Shown here: positions 49,812-58,515 of the stretch, one piece after another | How the letters are laid out: each line of letters opens with the position of its first letter | How positions within the stretch are numbered: position 1 is the stretch's first letter | DNA from: Streptococcus mitis | GTDB taxonomy: Bacteria > Bacillota > Bacilli > Lactobacillales > Streptococcaceae | Direction: 5' to 3' | Assembly (NCBI GenBank): GCA_001560895.1 | Contig: CP014326.1 | Span: 1,934,001-1,998,000 of the forward strand | DNA length: 64,000 nucleotides | Position numbers and translations under genes: made by a program | The notes under the pieces: generated by a model | What the model was told of the DNA's origin: nothing | The model's input: the letters and a program-made list of their open reading frames with translations, nothing else | The model's database searches: none

Positions 49812-52019
49812 CTAATTTATTACTTGATGCCCAGCTATTTTAATCGTTGAACCATTCATATGTTTGACACGCGCAGCTATTTCCTTGTGACGGCCGTTGA
49901 CCATAGGTCTCGCTTGAGGATTACCTAAGTAGCCACAAGTTCGTTTGACCACATCTACGGTTTTAGGATCACTATTGCCACAGTTTGGACAAGCAAATCC
50001 TCTTTCAGTTGGTTCAAAATCCCCTTCAAAGTCACACTTGTAGCAATGGTCAATCGGAGTATTGGTTCCTAGATAGCCCACGCGGTCATAGGCATAGTCC
50101 CAGACAGCTTCCAAGGCTTTTGGATTTTGCTGGAGGACTGGATACTCACAATAATGGATAAAACCACCTGACGCACCTGCTTCTGGATAGACTTTCTCAA
50201 AATCTAATTTTTCAAACGGTGTTGGATTTTTACGAACATCATAATGGAAAGAATTGGTGTAGTATTCTTTATCTGTAATATCCGGAATAGAGCCAAACTT
50301 CTCTGTATCTAGTCGGCAGAAACGGTCTGTCAGACTTTCAGATGGTGTTGAATAAATTGAGAAATGGTAACCATATTGATCCGACCACTCTTCTACACGG
50401 CGTTTCATATCACGAATGATATCCAGCGTAAATTCCTTGGCGTCTGGATTGTGTTCCCAGCTATTTCCAAAGAAGACAGTAGCCACTTCGTATAAACCGA
50501 TGTAGCCCAGCGAAACGGTTGCGCGACGATTCTTAAAGAGCTGATCAACACTTTCTTCTTTACCCAGACGATGGCCAAAAGCGCCGTACTGATAAAGGAT
50601 AGGAGCATTGGCTGGTGTCGCCTCTTTAGTACGTTCGACACGATAAACCAGAGCATCTTCTGCGATATTCATACGCTCGTTGAAGATTTCCCAGAACTTA
50701 TTCATGTCTCCTTCAGACTCAAGAGCAATACGAGGAAGATTGACCGTCACAACACCTAGATTCATCCGACCCGAATTGACTTCTACACCATTTTCATCCT
50801 TCCATCCTTGGAGGAAAGAACGACAACCCATAGGAACCTTGAAAGAACCTGTCAAGTCAACAATCTTATCATAGGACAAAACATCTGGGTACATCCGCTT
50901 GGTTGCACACTCGAGGGCCAACTGTTTGATGTCATAGTTTGGAGTCCCTTCTTCCAAGTTGAGGTCTCTTTTCAGAGTAAAAATCAGTTTAGGGAAGATA
51001 GCCGTACGATGTTCTGAACCAAGACCCTTGATACGAATGGTCAAGATAGCTTTTTGAATTTCTCGTTCAAAACGACTGGTTCCCAGACCAAAACCTAGTG
51101 AAGTAAAAGGTGTTTGACCATTTGAAGTGAAGAGAGTATTGATTTCATACTCAAGAGATTGCATGGCATCGTAGATGTCTTTTTGGGTTTTCTTCCAAGC
51201 GTAATCTTCCCGTTTGTCAGGCAAGACCCATTCTTCTGCATCTTTGAGATGTTTTTGATAATTCTTCTCTGCGTAAGGCGCCAAGACCTCATCGATACGG
51301 TCAGCTGAACAGCCTCCGTACTGGCTAGAAGCAACGTTGGCAATGATTTGGGAAATCTGAGCTGTCGCAGTCTGAATAGACTTAGGACTCTCTACCTCTG
51401 CATTTCCAATCTTAAAACCATTTTCCAACATCCCTTTAAAATCAATCAAACAGCAGTTGGTCATAGGGGTATAGGGGCTGTAGTCCAAATCGTGATAGTG
51501 GATATCCCCTTTTTGATGGGCATTGGCTACATGCTTAGGAAGCATTTGCAGTCCGATTGACTTTCCAACAATCCCTGCTGTCAAATCACGCTGGGTGTTA
51601 AAGACATCACTGTCTTTATTAGCATTTTCATTGACAACTGCTTGATCTTTGTTGAGAAGTTTGTGGATACTAAAGTTGATATCTGTCGCTTTTGAGCGCT
51701 CAAAATCCCTCTGTGTCCGATAAGTAATATACTCTTCAGCCAAGGCGTATTCTTTGGCTTCAAGGAGTTCATGTTCTACGATATTTTGGATTTCATAAAT
51801 CTTAACTCCCTGCGGAAAACGACTATGAATTTCTGTGACAATTCGCTCAGTCAGAGCATTGAGGCGTTTTTCGACTAAGGGTGTCACGTCCATAACCTTG
51901 TCTGCCCCCTTGTGGAGAGCTTTATCAATCTTGTCCACATCAAATACAACACGTCTTCCATCTCGTTTCTCGACGAAGAGAGTTGGCAAAATTGTAATTT
52001 TTTCTTCTAGTGCAATCAT
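49812..52019 (-). CDS. nrdD: Anaerobic ribonucleoside-triphosphate reductase
   Basis: NrdD (735 residues) makes deoxynucleotides without oxygen through a glycyl radical. An ATP-cone allosteric domain is at the N-terminus (about 12-105, FVEKRDGRRVVFDVDKIDKAL). The glycyl radical residue is Gly696 in RTCGYLG. A C-terminal zinc site is formed by CYKCDF and CPNC. Start ATG 52019 is chosen because GAG lies nine bases upstream; the ATG six bases earlier sits too close. The promoter is overlapped by an inverted repeat that looks like two NrdR boxes, so NrdR repression is expected. Confidence 0.97.
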   Translation of the reverse strand: MIALEEKITILPTLFVEKRDGRRVVFDVDKIDKALHKGADKVMDVTPLVEKRLNALTERIVTEIHSRFPQGVKIYEIQNIVEHELLEAKEYALAEEYITYRTQRDFERSKATDINFSIHKLLNKDQAVVNENANKDSDVFNTQRDLTAGIVGKSIGLQMLPKHVANAHQKGDIHYHDLDYSPYTPMTNCCLIDFKGMLENGFKIGNAEVESPKSIQTATAQISQIIANVASSQYGGCSADRIDEVLAPYAEKNYQKHLKDAEEWVLPDKREDYAWKKTQKDIYDAMQSLEYEINTLFTSNGQTPFTSLGFGLGTSRFEREIQKAILTIRIKGLGSEHRTAIFPKLIFTLKRDLNLEEGTPNYDIKQLALECATKRMYPDVLSYDKIVDLTGSFKVPMGCRSFLQGWKDENGVEVNSGRMNLGVVTVNLPRIALESEGDMNKFWEIFNERMNIAEDALVYRVERTKEATPANAPILYQYGAFGHRLGKEESVDQLFKNRRATVSLGYIGLYEVATVFFGNSWEHNPDAKEFTLDIIRDMKRRVEEWSDQYGYHFSIYSTPSESLTDRFCRLDTEKFGSIPDITDKEYYTNSFHYDVRKNPTPFEKLDFEKVYPEAGASGGFIHYCEYPVLQQNPKALEAVWDYAYDRVGYLGTNTPIDHCYKCDFEGDFEPTERGFACPNCGNSDPKTVDVVKRTCGYLGNPQARPMVNGRHKEIAARVKHMNGSTIKIAGHQVIN

Positions 52020-52056
52020 ATGCATGCTCTTTTCTAAAATGTTCTTTCTAAAAAGT

Positions 52057-52080
52057 ATTATACCACTCTAAAAAGAAAAA
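52057..52080 (-). promoter_or_regulatory. nrdD promoter
   Basis: On the minus strand TATAAT is at 52057-52062, with a TTGATT -35 about 16 bases upstream, inside the inverted repeat arm. The predicted start is near 52050. Confidence 0.6.
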
Positions 52081-52137
52081 TCAATATCTTGTGTTAAAAA
52101 TCCTAAAATTTTTAAAAATACACAAGATATTGATTTT
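52077..52137 (-). promoter_or_regulatory. Paired NrdR-like boxes forming the ccs4 terminator
   Basis: AAAATCAATATCTTGTGT (52077-52094) and ACACAAGATATTGATTTT (52120-52137) are perfect 18-bp reverse complements with a 25-base gap. Each inner 16-mer is close to an NrdR box (ACACAATATCTTGTGT type). The unit starts two bases after the ccs4 stop, and on the minus strand is followed by TTCTTTTT, so it also works as an intrinsic terminator. Confidence 0.65.
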
Positions 52138-52138
52138 G

Positions 52139-53692
52139 TTATTTAATTTTATAGACTTTGAATTCTGAGTAATCAGTCTTTACTTGTTGGTAATTTTCTT
52201 TCAAGAGTGTTTCTACTTCAGACCAGACTGGCACCTTGTCATTCACCACAATCAATTTAGGTTGATTTTCTTTCAAATCATTGATCAAACTAGTTTTATT
52301 TTCTTCTGTATTCGTGTAGAAAAGAGGTGATGAGAACATGGATCCAGCCAAACGCTGGCTTTCTTTATAGATCTGAACATGAGAATCCCAGATATAGATT
52401 TGGTCTCCCTCACTCGTCTCTTGTTTTATTCTATCCACTACTTGATGTTGCTCACTATAAGAAGCTGGATGCAAGACAAAACGAGCTACAAAAGGAACTG
52501 CAATTAGATAAACCACTACTAGAATCGGTAAGTAGAGATTTCCCCTCATAAATTTTTTCCATAAAGTTGGAACTTCCTCTCTTCTCCGACGACGTGCTAT
52601 CCTTCCCGAGTGTTCCCCACGAATACTGGTCATCAAAAGAAGGAGCAAAAATAGAAGAATCAGAATTAAATGTGAACCGTGGAGAGGTTCTCGAGACAAG
52701 AGCAGTAAGGCTAGGACAAATAATAAAACAAAGCTAGCTGGTACTGAGATGACATATAATCTAGATGCTTTAGATTGGAACAAGCCCAGAAAAACAAGGA
52801 TGAAGCTTCCTAATCCAAAAGTTAATAGACCATAGAATAAAGCATTTTCTGCTAACTGCGGATTAGTAAAAGCCACCATAGAAGTAAATGGATACAAAAA
52901 TCTACTTAAAGCCTCTTCAAAACCTCCTGAAATGATGACATAGTAGCCTAAAGGATAAAATAGGAGAGAGAAACCAAGTGCTGTCGTAAAAAATTGGTAA
53001 ATTCCATGTATAAAGCGTCCATGTCCAATATTAAAGACCAATAAACCTACAGTTATCGCTACAATAAATAGAAGACTAGTTAGGGGTTCTATGAAAAATG
53101 ATAGGGCTAAGAAAATCCCCAAACGTAGAAATCCCTTGTCATGGTTAGGATTTGATAGATAACGCGCTACTAAAGAAAAGCCTGCAAATAAGAATGGAAG
53201 AGCTACAATCGTAGCATAGCCTCCGCCAAAACCGAGACCAGACACCAAAATATAAAATATTGTTAGGAGTTGTTTGGCTTGATCCCTCTGTCCCGTCAGA
53301 TAGTCAGTTGCAGAAAAAAGGAAATACCCCCCTCCTAAGAGGGCTAGCCATTCTACCAAGGCAAAAAGGATACCTCCTTGGGTAATGTAAAGTAGTAAGT
53401 AATAGAGAAGACCTTGACCAGCATAATAGCTACTGTAGAGCTGTCCTCCCTGATGCAAAGCCCACCCTATATACAAATCCTGAGCCTGAGAAGGACTTAC
53501 CATATCTAAAAGTAAAGGAAGCACCACAGAAAAAACCGTCGCAATCGTACTTCCAATGATGAGTCTAAAAAACGGGAAAGCTAGGCGCTCTTCTTTTTCC
53601 AGGTTCGATTCAAGATTCCTATCCAATCTATTTTCTATTTCATTACTCTGTATCGTTTCGGATACTTCTTCGATTCTGCCATATACAGCCAT
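52139..53692 (-). CDS. ccs4: Competence-induced membrane protein Ccs4
   Basis: This gene encodes a 517-residue integral membrane protein with about 10-12 hydrophobic segments. A soluble N-terminus (about 1-40) and a C-terminal extracytoplasmic-like domain (about 410-517) frame the membrane core, an arrangement like that of family-39-type glycosyltransferases, but no clear active site is visible. In pneumococcus the gene in this position is annotated as competence-induced Ccs4; the combox upstream agrees. ATG 53692 is preceded by AGGAG. It is preceded by a 47-aa ORF in the same unit. Confidence 0.7.
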   Translation of the reverse strand: MAVYGRIEEVSETIQSNEIENRLDRNLESNLEKEERLAFPFFRLIIGSTIATVFSVVLPLLLDMVSPSQAQDLYIGWALHQGGQLYSSYYAGQGLLYYLLLYITQGGILFALVEWLALLGGGYFLFSATDYLTGQRDQAKQLLTIFYILVSGLGFGGGYATIVALPFLFAGFSLVARYLSNPNHDKGFLRLGIFLALSFFIEPLTSLLFIVAITVGLLVFNIGHGRFIHGIYQFFTTALGFSLLFYPLGYYVIISGGFEEALSRFLYPFTSMVAFTNPQLAENALFYGLLTFGLGSFILVFLGLFQSKASRLYVISVPASFVLLFVLALLLLSREPLHGSHLILILLFLLLLLMTSIRGEHSGRIARRRRREEVPTLWKKFMRGNLYLPILVVVYLIAVPFVARFVLHPASYSEQHQVVDRIKQETSEGDQIYIWDSHVQIYKESQRLAGSMFSSPLFYTNTEENKTSLINDLKENQPKLIVVNDKVPVWSEVETLLKENYQQVKTDYSEFKVYKIK

Positions 53693-53728
53693 ATCGTTTC
53701 TCCTATTCAATTTATCTGTCTTAGTATA

Positions 53729-53872
53729 TCAAAAAGTCCTAGGATTGTCAGCTTGCGATGGCTGTTTGAGTGATTTTTTGCATAGTTTCACAAAGGTTTC
53801 AATTTCCCGAAATCGATGTAAATTCGTCTGTTTAAATGTCCTGATATAATCCAATTCTTTCTGAGTCAGCAT
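53729..53872 (-). CDS. Small hypothetical protein (47 aa) of the late-competence unit
   Basis: This gene encodes a 47-residue protein: MLTQKELDYIRTFKQTNLHR, then FREIETFVKLCKKSLK and QPSQADNPRTF. GGGGGG precedes the ATG by a few bases, and the combox is 20 bases upstream, an ideal distance. It ends 36 bases before ccs4. The function is unknown; it is probably real because of the start signals and its position, and a small gene is annotated here in pneumococcus as I recall. Confidence 0.65.
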   Translation of the reverse strand: MLTQKELDYIRTFKQTNLHRFREIETFVKLCKKSLKQPSQADNPRTF

Positions 53873-53891
53873 CGTCCCCCCTATATCTTCT

Positions 53892-53899
53892 TATTCGTA
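53892..53899 (-). promoter_or_regulatory. ComX-dependent combox (late competence promoter)
   Basis: TACGAATA on the minus strand is an exact match to the combox recognised by the alternative sigma factor ComX. A T-rich stretch lies just upstream, as in known late genes, and is supplied by the cls terminator tail. It drives the 47-aa ORF and ccs4. Confidence 0.85.
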
Positions 53900-53904
53900 A
53901 AAGG

Positions 53905-53940
53905 CAAGAAAAATAGGACTGGTTTGTGTCCTCAGTCCTA
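53905..53940 (-). terminator. cls terminator
   Basis: TAGGACTG and CAGTCCTA pair perfectly around an 11-base loop, then TTTTTCTTG on the minus strand. Its tail runs into the combox. Confidence 0.88.
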
Positions 53941-53946
53941 GATTTC

Positions 53947-55479
53947 TTATAAGATTGGGGCAAATAACTGGGCAATTTCCTTAATCAATTTTTGATACCA
54001 GCTATTTTTTATCGTATGAGGGAAAATTTCTTGCGATACTGAAAAAATCTCTTGAAAATCTTTTTGAATCTCTGTGATTGATTCTGTTTTATATAGCAAG
54101 ACTGCATTTTCATAATGGTGAAGCAAACTTCTATAATCTAAGTTAATGGTTCCAACTGTAGCAAAATCCTTATCCACTAGGATTTGTTTACTGTGGATAA
54201 AGCCTGGACTATACTCAAAAATCCTTACTCCTGTTGACAACAAATCCGGATAGGCCCCTCTCGTGATGAGTTGGATTAATTTTTTATCCGGAATGAAAGG
54301 TGTTACAATGCGGACATCAACACCCCTCATGGCCGCATTTTTAATACTCTCTGTTAAGTCATAGTCAATAATCAAATAGGGGGTTGTGATATAGACTAAA
54401 TCAGTAGCCTGATTAATCAAACTTTGATAAACTTTTTTCCCTACCTGGGTACGGAAGATGGGCTTGGGTCCACTACCGTAAGGAATGCAGAGCCCTTGGC
54501 CAGAACAAGGCTGATTTTCCAAGTGATACTGGTCAAAATCGCTGATTTCCCCACGATTGATATACCAGGTCATCAAAAAGAGACGGGTGAGAGCCTTGAC
54601 ACCAGGACCATCTAAGCGAATCCCACTATCCTTCCAATAACCAAAGCGTTCTACATGATTGATGTACTCATCGGCTAAGTTAATCCCTCCTGTATAGGCT
54701 ATCTGACCATCTATGACAAGGATTTTCCGATGGTCTCGATTATTATAAGCTACTGTCAAACGAGGAATCACCTTGTTAAATTTGTGGGCTTCAATGCCTC
54801 GACTACGAAGTTGAATAGTATAGTCTCCAGGTAAAGTCGCCATACAGCCGATATCATCATAGAGCATCTTGACCTCTACACCTTGAGCTGCCTTTTGCTC
54901 TAGTATGTCTAGTATGCTATTCCACATCAGACCTTCTTCGACAATATAGTACTCTAGAAAGATAAACTTTTCAGCTTTCTTGAGGTCTTCCAGCATATGT
55001 TGCCACATGCTTTCACCTGAAGGAAAGAATTGTGAGGCCGTTCGATCATATACATCGGCATTGTTATCCATACTCAACAAAGATTTAATAACCCCGTAAG
55101 CCGCCTTATCCTCTTCCTTCAATTTCTGGCGGAGTGCTTTACTGTTATCTTCCCGAAAATGCATCGAACCAAGTTTGTCCAACTGTTTGATTTCTTTTTT
55201 GGACAATCGCCTTTCTCCGAACATCAGATAGAGCAGGGGGCCAATGATAGGAACAAAAGTTACCACTAACCACATTACTTTGCTTTCAGGTGTCATAGAA
55301 CGATTGACAATCGCGACAATAGTCGCCATACTCATAATGATTAAGAGAATCACCCAAAGAATAGGGGCCATGCGCCCTAAATAAAGAAAGAGACCAAAAA
55401 CAAGAGAAAGCTCAAGTAGCATAATCAAAAGACTAAAGCCATACTTGGACATCAATAATTGAAATTTCCTATATTTCAT
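53947..55479 (-). CDS. cls: Cardiolipin synthase
   Basis: This gene encodes a 510-residue phospholipase-D-type synthase that joins two phosphatidylglycerols to cardiolipin at the membrane. Two N-terminal membrane segments (about 12-60) are followed by two HKD motifs: HRKILVIDGQIAYTGG (near 247) and HSKQILVDKDFATVGT (near 425). Length and architecture are standard for Gram-positive Cls. AAGGAGGGG precedes the ATG. It is a single-gene unit with its own terminator. Confidence 0.93.
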   Translation of the reverse strand: MKYRKFQLLMSKYGFSLLIMLLELSLVFGLFLYLGRMAPILWVILLIIMSMATIVAIVNRSMTPESKVMWLVVTFVPIIGPLLYLMFGERRLSKKEIKQLDKLGSMHFREDNSKALRQKLKEEDKAAYGVIKSLLSMDNNADVYDRTASQFFPSGESMWQHMLEDLKKAEKFIFLEYYIVEEGLMWNSILDILEQKAAQGVEVKMLYDDIGCMATLPGDYTIQLRSRGIEAHKFNKVIPRLTVAYNNRDHRKILVIDGQIAYTGGINLADEYINHVERFGYWKDSGIRLDGPGVKALTRLFLMTWYINRGEISDFDQYHLENQPCSGQGLCIPYGSGPKPIFRTQVGKKVYQSLINQATDLVYITTPYLIIDYDLTESIKNAAMRGVDVRIVTPFIPDKKLIQLITRGAYPDLLSTGVRIFEYSPGFIHSKQILVDKDFATVGTINLDYRSLLHHYENAVLLYKTESITEIQKDFQEIFSVSQEIFPHTIKNSWYQKLIKEIAQLFAPIL

Positions 55480-55618
55480 ATCCCCTCCTTGATATTTTGA
55501 ATGCTAAAAACAGGTAACTGATACTAGTATAACTCAGGTATTCGACAGAAGGCAAGTATTTATGATTATTTTTCTGAGTAATCATAAAAGAGACCGAAAA
55601 ATCCAGTCTCCTACTAGT

Positions 55619-56083
55619 CTATTTTGATAAAACGATGCGATCAGACGCTTCTCTATCCATATCGTCGATAATCATCTGGTTACCATTGATTGTATAAATC
55701 TTGGCATCATCACCAATAATCATGCGTTGATTGGCTGGATCGAAGCTGACCTGTTTGATTTCTTGATCTCCGTCAGTTTCTACCTGTGTCCATGTACCAG
55801 TTGTTCCAGTTACCACTAAAGTGATGCGGTCTCCTTCATCCTGACCAGTATAAGTTCCATCAATATTGGTTGGTTGAGCTGTAACTGTATTTTGTGAAGA
55901 ACTTGTTGCTGCCTGGTTTGTATTTTCTGTAGAAGATGAAGTAGCAGGTTGTGATTGCTGAGTTTGTTGTGTTTGCGGTTGAGCTGCTGGTTGTTGAACC
56001 TGTTGAGTTCTTTGTGAACAAGCTACTAAGAGACTAAGACTTGCTAAAGAAGCAAGAGAAAGTGTGAATGTTTTTAATTTCAT
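55619..56083 (-). CDS. Putative lipoprotein with Gln/Thr/Ser-rich linker
   Basis: This gene encodes a 154-residue predicted lipoprotein: the signal peptide ends in lipobox LVAC with Cys22, then a Gln/Pro/Ser/Thr-rich linker of about 55 residues, then a small C-terminal domain (about 80-154) with GTYTGQDEGDRITLVV and QMIIDDMDREASDRIVLSK. No family recognised with certainty. ATG 56083 (AAAGGAAA upstream) is chosen because it directly starts the signal peptide. A strong promoter (TTGACC-17-TATACT) stands upstream, so it is a single-gene unit. Confidence 0.8.
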   Translation of the reverse strand: MKLKTFTLSLASLASLSLLVACSQRTQQVQQPAAQPQTQQTQQSQPATSSSTENTNQAATSSSQNTVTAQPTNIDGTYTGQDEGDRITLVVTGTTGTWTQVETDGDQEIKQVSFDPANQRMIIGDDAKIYTINGNQMIIDDMDREASDRIVLSK

Positions 56084-56142
56084 GATGAATTTCCTTTCTT
56101 CTACCAATTTAGAGCAATTTTCTTCTAACTGGCAGTTCCCCT

Positions 56143-56171
56143 AGTATAACAAGTTCAAAAAAGGAGGTCAA
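56143..56171 (-). promoter_or_regulatory. Promoter of the lipoprotein gene
   Basis: TTGACC (56166-56171) and TATACT (56143-56148) on the minus strand have a 17-base spacer. The -35 overlaps the folC stop codon. Confidence 0.8.
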
Positions 56172-57418
56172 TTTATCTGCTCATGCTCCTGTAGGTGACT
56201 CCGTACTTCTGATATAAAATAGAGAGACCCTGTGACGAACAATAAGTCCTGCGCGTCGCTTCTTTCTTCAAAACTACTAATAAATTCTCGGTAAGAAGGA
56301 ATTACATCATAACCTAACACATCCTTTTCGTCCAAAGCACCCTGATAGTCAAAGCCAGCCACCTTGAGTTCCACTTGAGGTAAATTTTCAGTCAGATAAC
56401 CCAACATCCCTTGATAATCCTTACGTTTCAAGGCTCCAAATAAGATTTGAGGACGATAGCCTTCCTGCTCTTTTTCTTTGATAAACTCAACCAAGCGAGT
56501 CAAGGCAGGGAGGTTATGAGCACCATCCAAGTATATCTGCGGACGAATACGCTCCAAACGACCAGCCCAATGGGTCTTCGCTAAAGCCTGTCTTACAGCC
56601 TGCTCATCAACAACTTCCTTTCCTTCTCTCATAAAGAGAAGAAATACTTGCAACGCCAAGGCCGCATTTTCCTGCTGATAGGCTCCTTCCAAGCCTATTT
56701 TCAACTGTGAGAGGGTTCCTAAAGAACTTGAAAAATCACCATTCAGCATTGAAAAATCCTGGCCTGCCTGATAAAGGTCAGCAGCTAAAGATTCCGCTTT
56801 TTCCTGACAAACAAGACTAGCTTCTGGAGGCAATTTGGCAATCACTGCCTTCTTGCCAGCCTTGAAAATGCCAGCTTTTTGCTCTGCAATTGCTTCTAGA
56901 CTATCACCCAAGGTCTCCTGATGATCAAGGCCGATGGAGGTGATGACAGCAATCTCTCCAGTTACCACATTGGTCGTGTCAAGTAATCCACCAATTCCCA
57001 CTTCTAGTAAAACCAAATCCACCTCTTGCTCCCTAAAATAAAGAAAAGCAATCAAGGTCAGCAATTCAAAAAAAGACAATTGATCATGGGTTTGCAGAAG
57101 CGTCTTTTCCATCTCCTTGACCTGCTCAGCTAAACGGATAAAGTCTGCATCAGCTATTGGTTGCCCATTAATGCAGATTCGGTCATTGATAGAGACGATA
57201 TGAGGAGAGGTAAAGGTCGCAACTTTCTTTCCATGCCCCATAAATAATTCCTTCATAAAAGCAATGGTAGAACCTTTTCCATTAGTTCCTGTTACGTGGA
57301 TAATAGGGTAAGACTTCTCGGGATTTCCTAACAAATCCACCGCTTCTTGCATTCGGCCCAAACCTGATCGAAAATTCAAACCAATACGACTATGGAGCCA
57401 TTCTTCGACTTCAAACAT
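56168..57418 (-). CDS. folC: Folylpolyglutamate synthase / dihydrofolate synthase
   Basis: FolC (416 residues) adds glutamate to folates in the cytoplasm. The P-loop TGTNGKGST is at 43-51, the omega loop TSPHIVSINDRI follows, and HWAGRLE and YLDGAHN mark the C-terminal domain. The start is ATG 57418 (MFEVEEWLHSR), with AAGGAG six bases upstream; the reading two codons earlier overlaps that site. It may be mono- or bifunctional; streptococcal FolC is often only the polyglutamylase. No folate genes are next to it. Confidence 0.93.
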   Translation of the reverse strand: MFEVEEWLHSRIGLNFRSGLGRMQEAVDLLGNPEKSYPIIHVTGTNGKGSTIAFMKELFMGHGKKVATFTSPHIVSINDRICINGQPIADADFIRLAEQVKEMEKTLLQTHDQLSFFELLTLIAFLYFREQEVDLVLLEVGIGGLLDTTNVVTGEIAVITSIGLDHQETLGDSLEAIAEQKAGIFKAGKKAVIAKLPPEASLVCQEKAESLAADLYQAGQDFSMLNGDFSSSLGTLSQLKIGLEGAYQQENAALALQVFLLFMREGKEVVDEQAVRQALAKTHWAGRLERIRPQIYLDGAHNLPALTRLVEFIKEKEQEGYRPQILFGALKRKDYQGMLGYLTENLPQVELKVAGFDYQGALDEKDVLGYDVIPSYREFISSFEERSDAQDLLFVTGSLYFISEVRSHLQEHEQIN

Positions 57419-57471
57419 ACACATCTCCTTGACAAAAGTCCAATTAATTACCTAGCAAAATTCCGTAGATA

Positions 57472-57506
57472 ACAAAAAATGAGGTCAGGATTTTCGTCCC
57501 AACCTC
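57472..57506 (-). terminator. Terminator at the end of the DUF1292 operon tail
   Basis: GAGGT and ACCTC arms with inner GGA / TCC pairing enclose CGAAAA, followed by ATTTTTTG on the minus strand. It closes transcription that has passed through the hairpin array. Confidence 0.75.
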
Positions 57507-57529
57507 TTACCTGGTTAACTAATAACTAG

Positions 57530-57773
57530 CCACTATAAATTTTAATGTGGGGTGAAAATATCCACCGGACGTTCCAACTCTTCTAATTTTCAGGAGTTGG
57601 GGTGATACAGTCTCCCAGACTTACTGACGGTTTTTATTTTTAGCGTCAGGCTAAAAACATCCCCCGGACGTTCCAACTCTTCCAATTTCTAGGAGTTGGG
57701 GTAAAAATATCCACTGGACTGCCTGCATTTCTAATTTCTAGCGCAGGGCTAAACACGTCCACAGGACGTGTTT
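57530..57773. repeat. Tandem array of five double-hairpin units (about 49 bp period)
   Basis: Each unit has a large hairpin with a variable 4-7 bp stem and a conserved A-rich loop, and a mini-hairpin of 4 bp with a 3-base loop (GTCC-NNN-GGAY on the minus strand), usually followed by TTTT(T). The mini-hairpins start at 57560, 57610, 57659, 57709 and 57757. The large stems are CCAC/GTGG, CCAACTC/GAGTTGG, CTGACG/CGTCAG, CCAACTC/GAGTTGG and CCTGC/GCAGG: different sequences, pairing kept. One mini-hairpin is GTCT/AGAC. The last (57751-57773) is extended to a perfect 10-bp stem that includes the DUF1292 stop codon. I do not recognise it as BOX or RUP; a SPRITE-like origin is possible. Confidence 0.75.
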
Positions 57774-58077
57774 ACTCCTCCATAAAGCTGTTGAAGACTT
57801 CTTCAATCATGTTCCATTCGTCTTCTGAGTCTTCTGGGATTGGTTGCAATTCGCCTTCTGTTCCATCTTCGTTTTCAATGAATGAGTAAGCTTGGATTTC
57901 AACTTGTCCGTCTTCGTCTTCTTCTGCGTTAACTGGTACTAGAAGAACATAGTTTTTACCAAATTCTTCTTTTCCGTCAATCGTCAAAAGGATTTCAAAC
58001 AAGGTTTCATTTCCTTGCTCATCTACTAGTGTAATTAATTCACGTTCTTCGTGGTCGTGGTTATGATCGTGTGACAT
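57772..58077 (-). CDS. DUF1292 family protein (YrzB-like)
   Basis: This gene encodes a 101-residue very acidic protein of the DUF1292/UPF0473 family. It begins with a His-rich stretch ([10 protein letters not shown], residues 2-11) and continues [20 protein letters not shown]. The function is unknown; the His-rich tail could bind metal. It is the last gene of the ireB-ruvX-DUF1292 operon, a set conserved in Firmicutes, 15 bases after ruvX. Its stop codon lies in the extended hairpin of the repeat array. Confidence 0.9.
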   Translation of the reverse strand: MSHDHNHDHEERELITLVDEQGNETLFEILLTIDGKEEFGKNYVLLVPVNAEEDEDGQVEIQAYSFIENEDGTEGELQPIPEDSEDEWNMIEEVFNSFMEE

Positions 58078-58092
58078 AGCCTCTCCTTTATA

Positions 58093-58512
58093 TTAAAATT
58101 TTCTATCTAAATAATTTTGTAAAATCAGCTGAGCTGCTAACTTATCAATGACTTTCTTTCGCTTATTGCGACTGATATCTGCTTGTTCAATCAACATGCG
58201 CTCTGCAGCAACTGTTGTCAAGCGTTCATCTTGATAGTCTACTGGTAAACCAAAAAGCTCTTCTAGCTTTGCTCCGTATGCTTGACTAGCTTCCACGCGC
58301 GGTCCGCTTGTATTGTTCATGTTTTTAGGCAGGCCCACTACAAATCGTTCCACCTTGTAAGTATCAACCAACTCCTTAACGCGGTCAAAACCAAATTGGC
58401 CTTGCTCCTCATTGATTTGGATGATTTCAAGTCCTTGAGCTGTAAAACCGAGCGGATCACTAATCGCCACCCCTACCGTTTTTGAACCGACGTCCAATCC
58501 CATAATTCTCAT
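58093..58512 (-). CDS. ruvX: Putative pre-16S rRNA nuclease RuvX/YqgF
   Basis: This gene encodes a 139-residue RNase H-fold protein of the YqgF family, involved in 5' maturation of 16S rRNA and earlier linked to Holliday junction resolution. The acidic residues of the active site are seen in [16 protein letters not shown] (Asp6), [15 protein letters not shown], and [13 protein letters not shown]. It starts three bases after the ireB stop, so translation is coupled. Confidence 0.93.
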   Translation of the reverse strand: MRIMGLDVGSKTVGVAISDPLGFTAQGLEIIQINEEQGQFGFDRVKELVDTYKVERFVVGLPKNMNNTSGPRVEASQAYGAKLEELFGLPVDYQDERLTTVAAERMLIEQADISRNKRKKVIDKLAAQLILQNYLDRKF

Positions 58513-58515
58513 AGG

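Noticed and set aside
57530-57773. CRISPR array
   Set aside because: The repeats are hairpin units of about 49 bases with diverged sequence, not identical direct repeats with unique spacers, and there are no cas genes.
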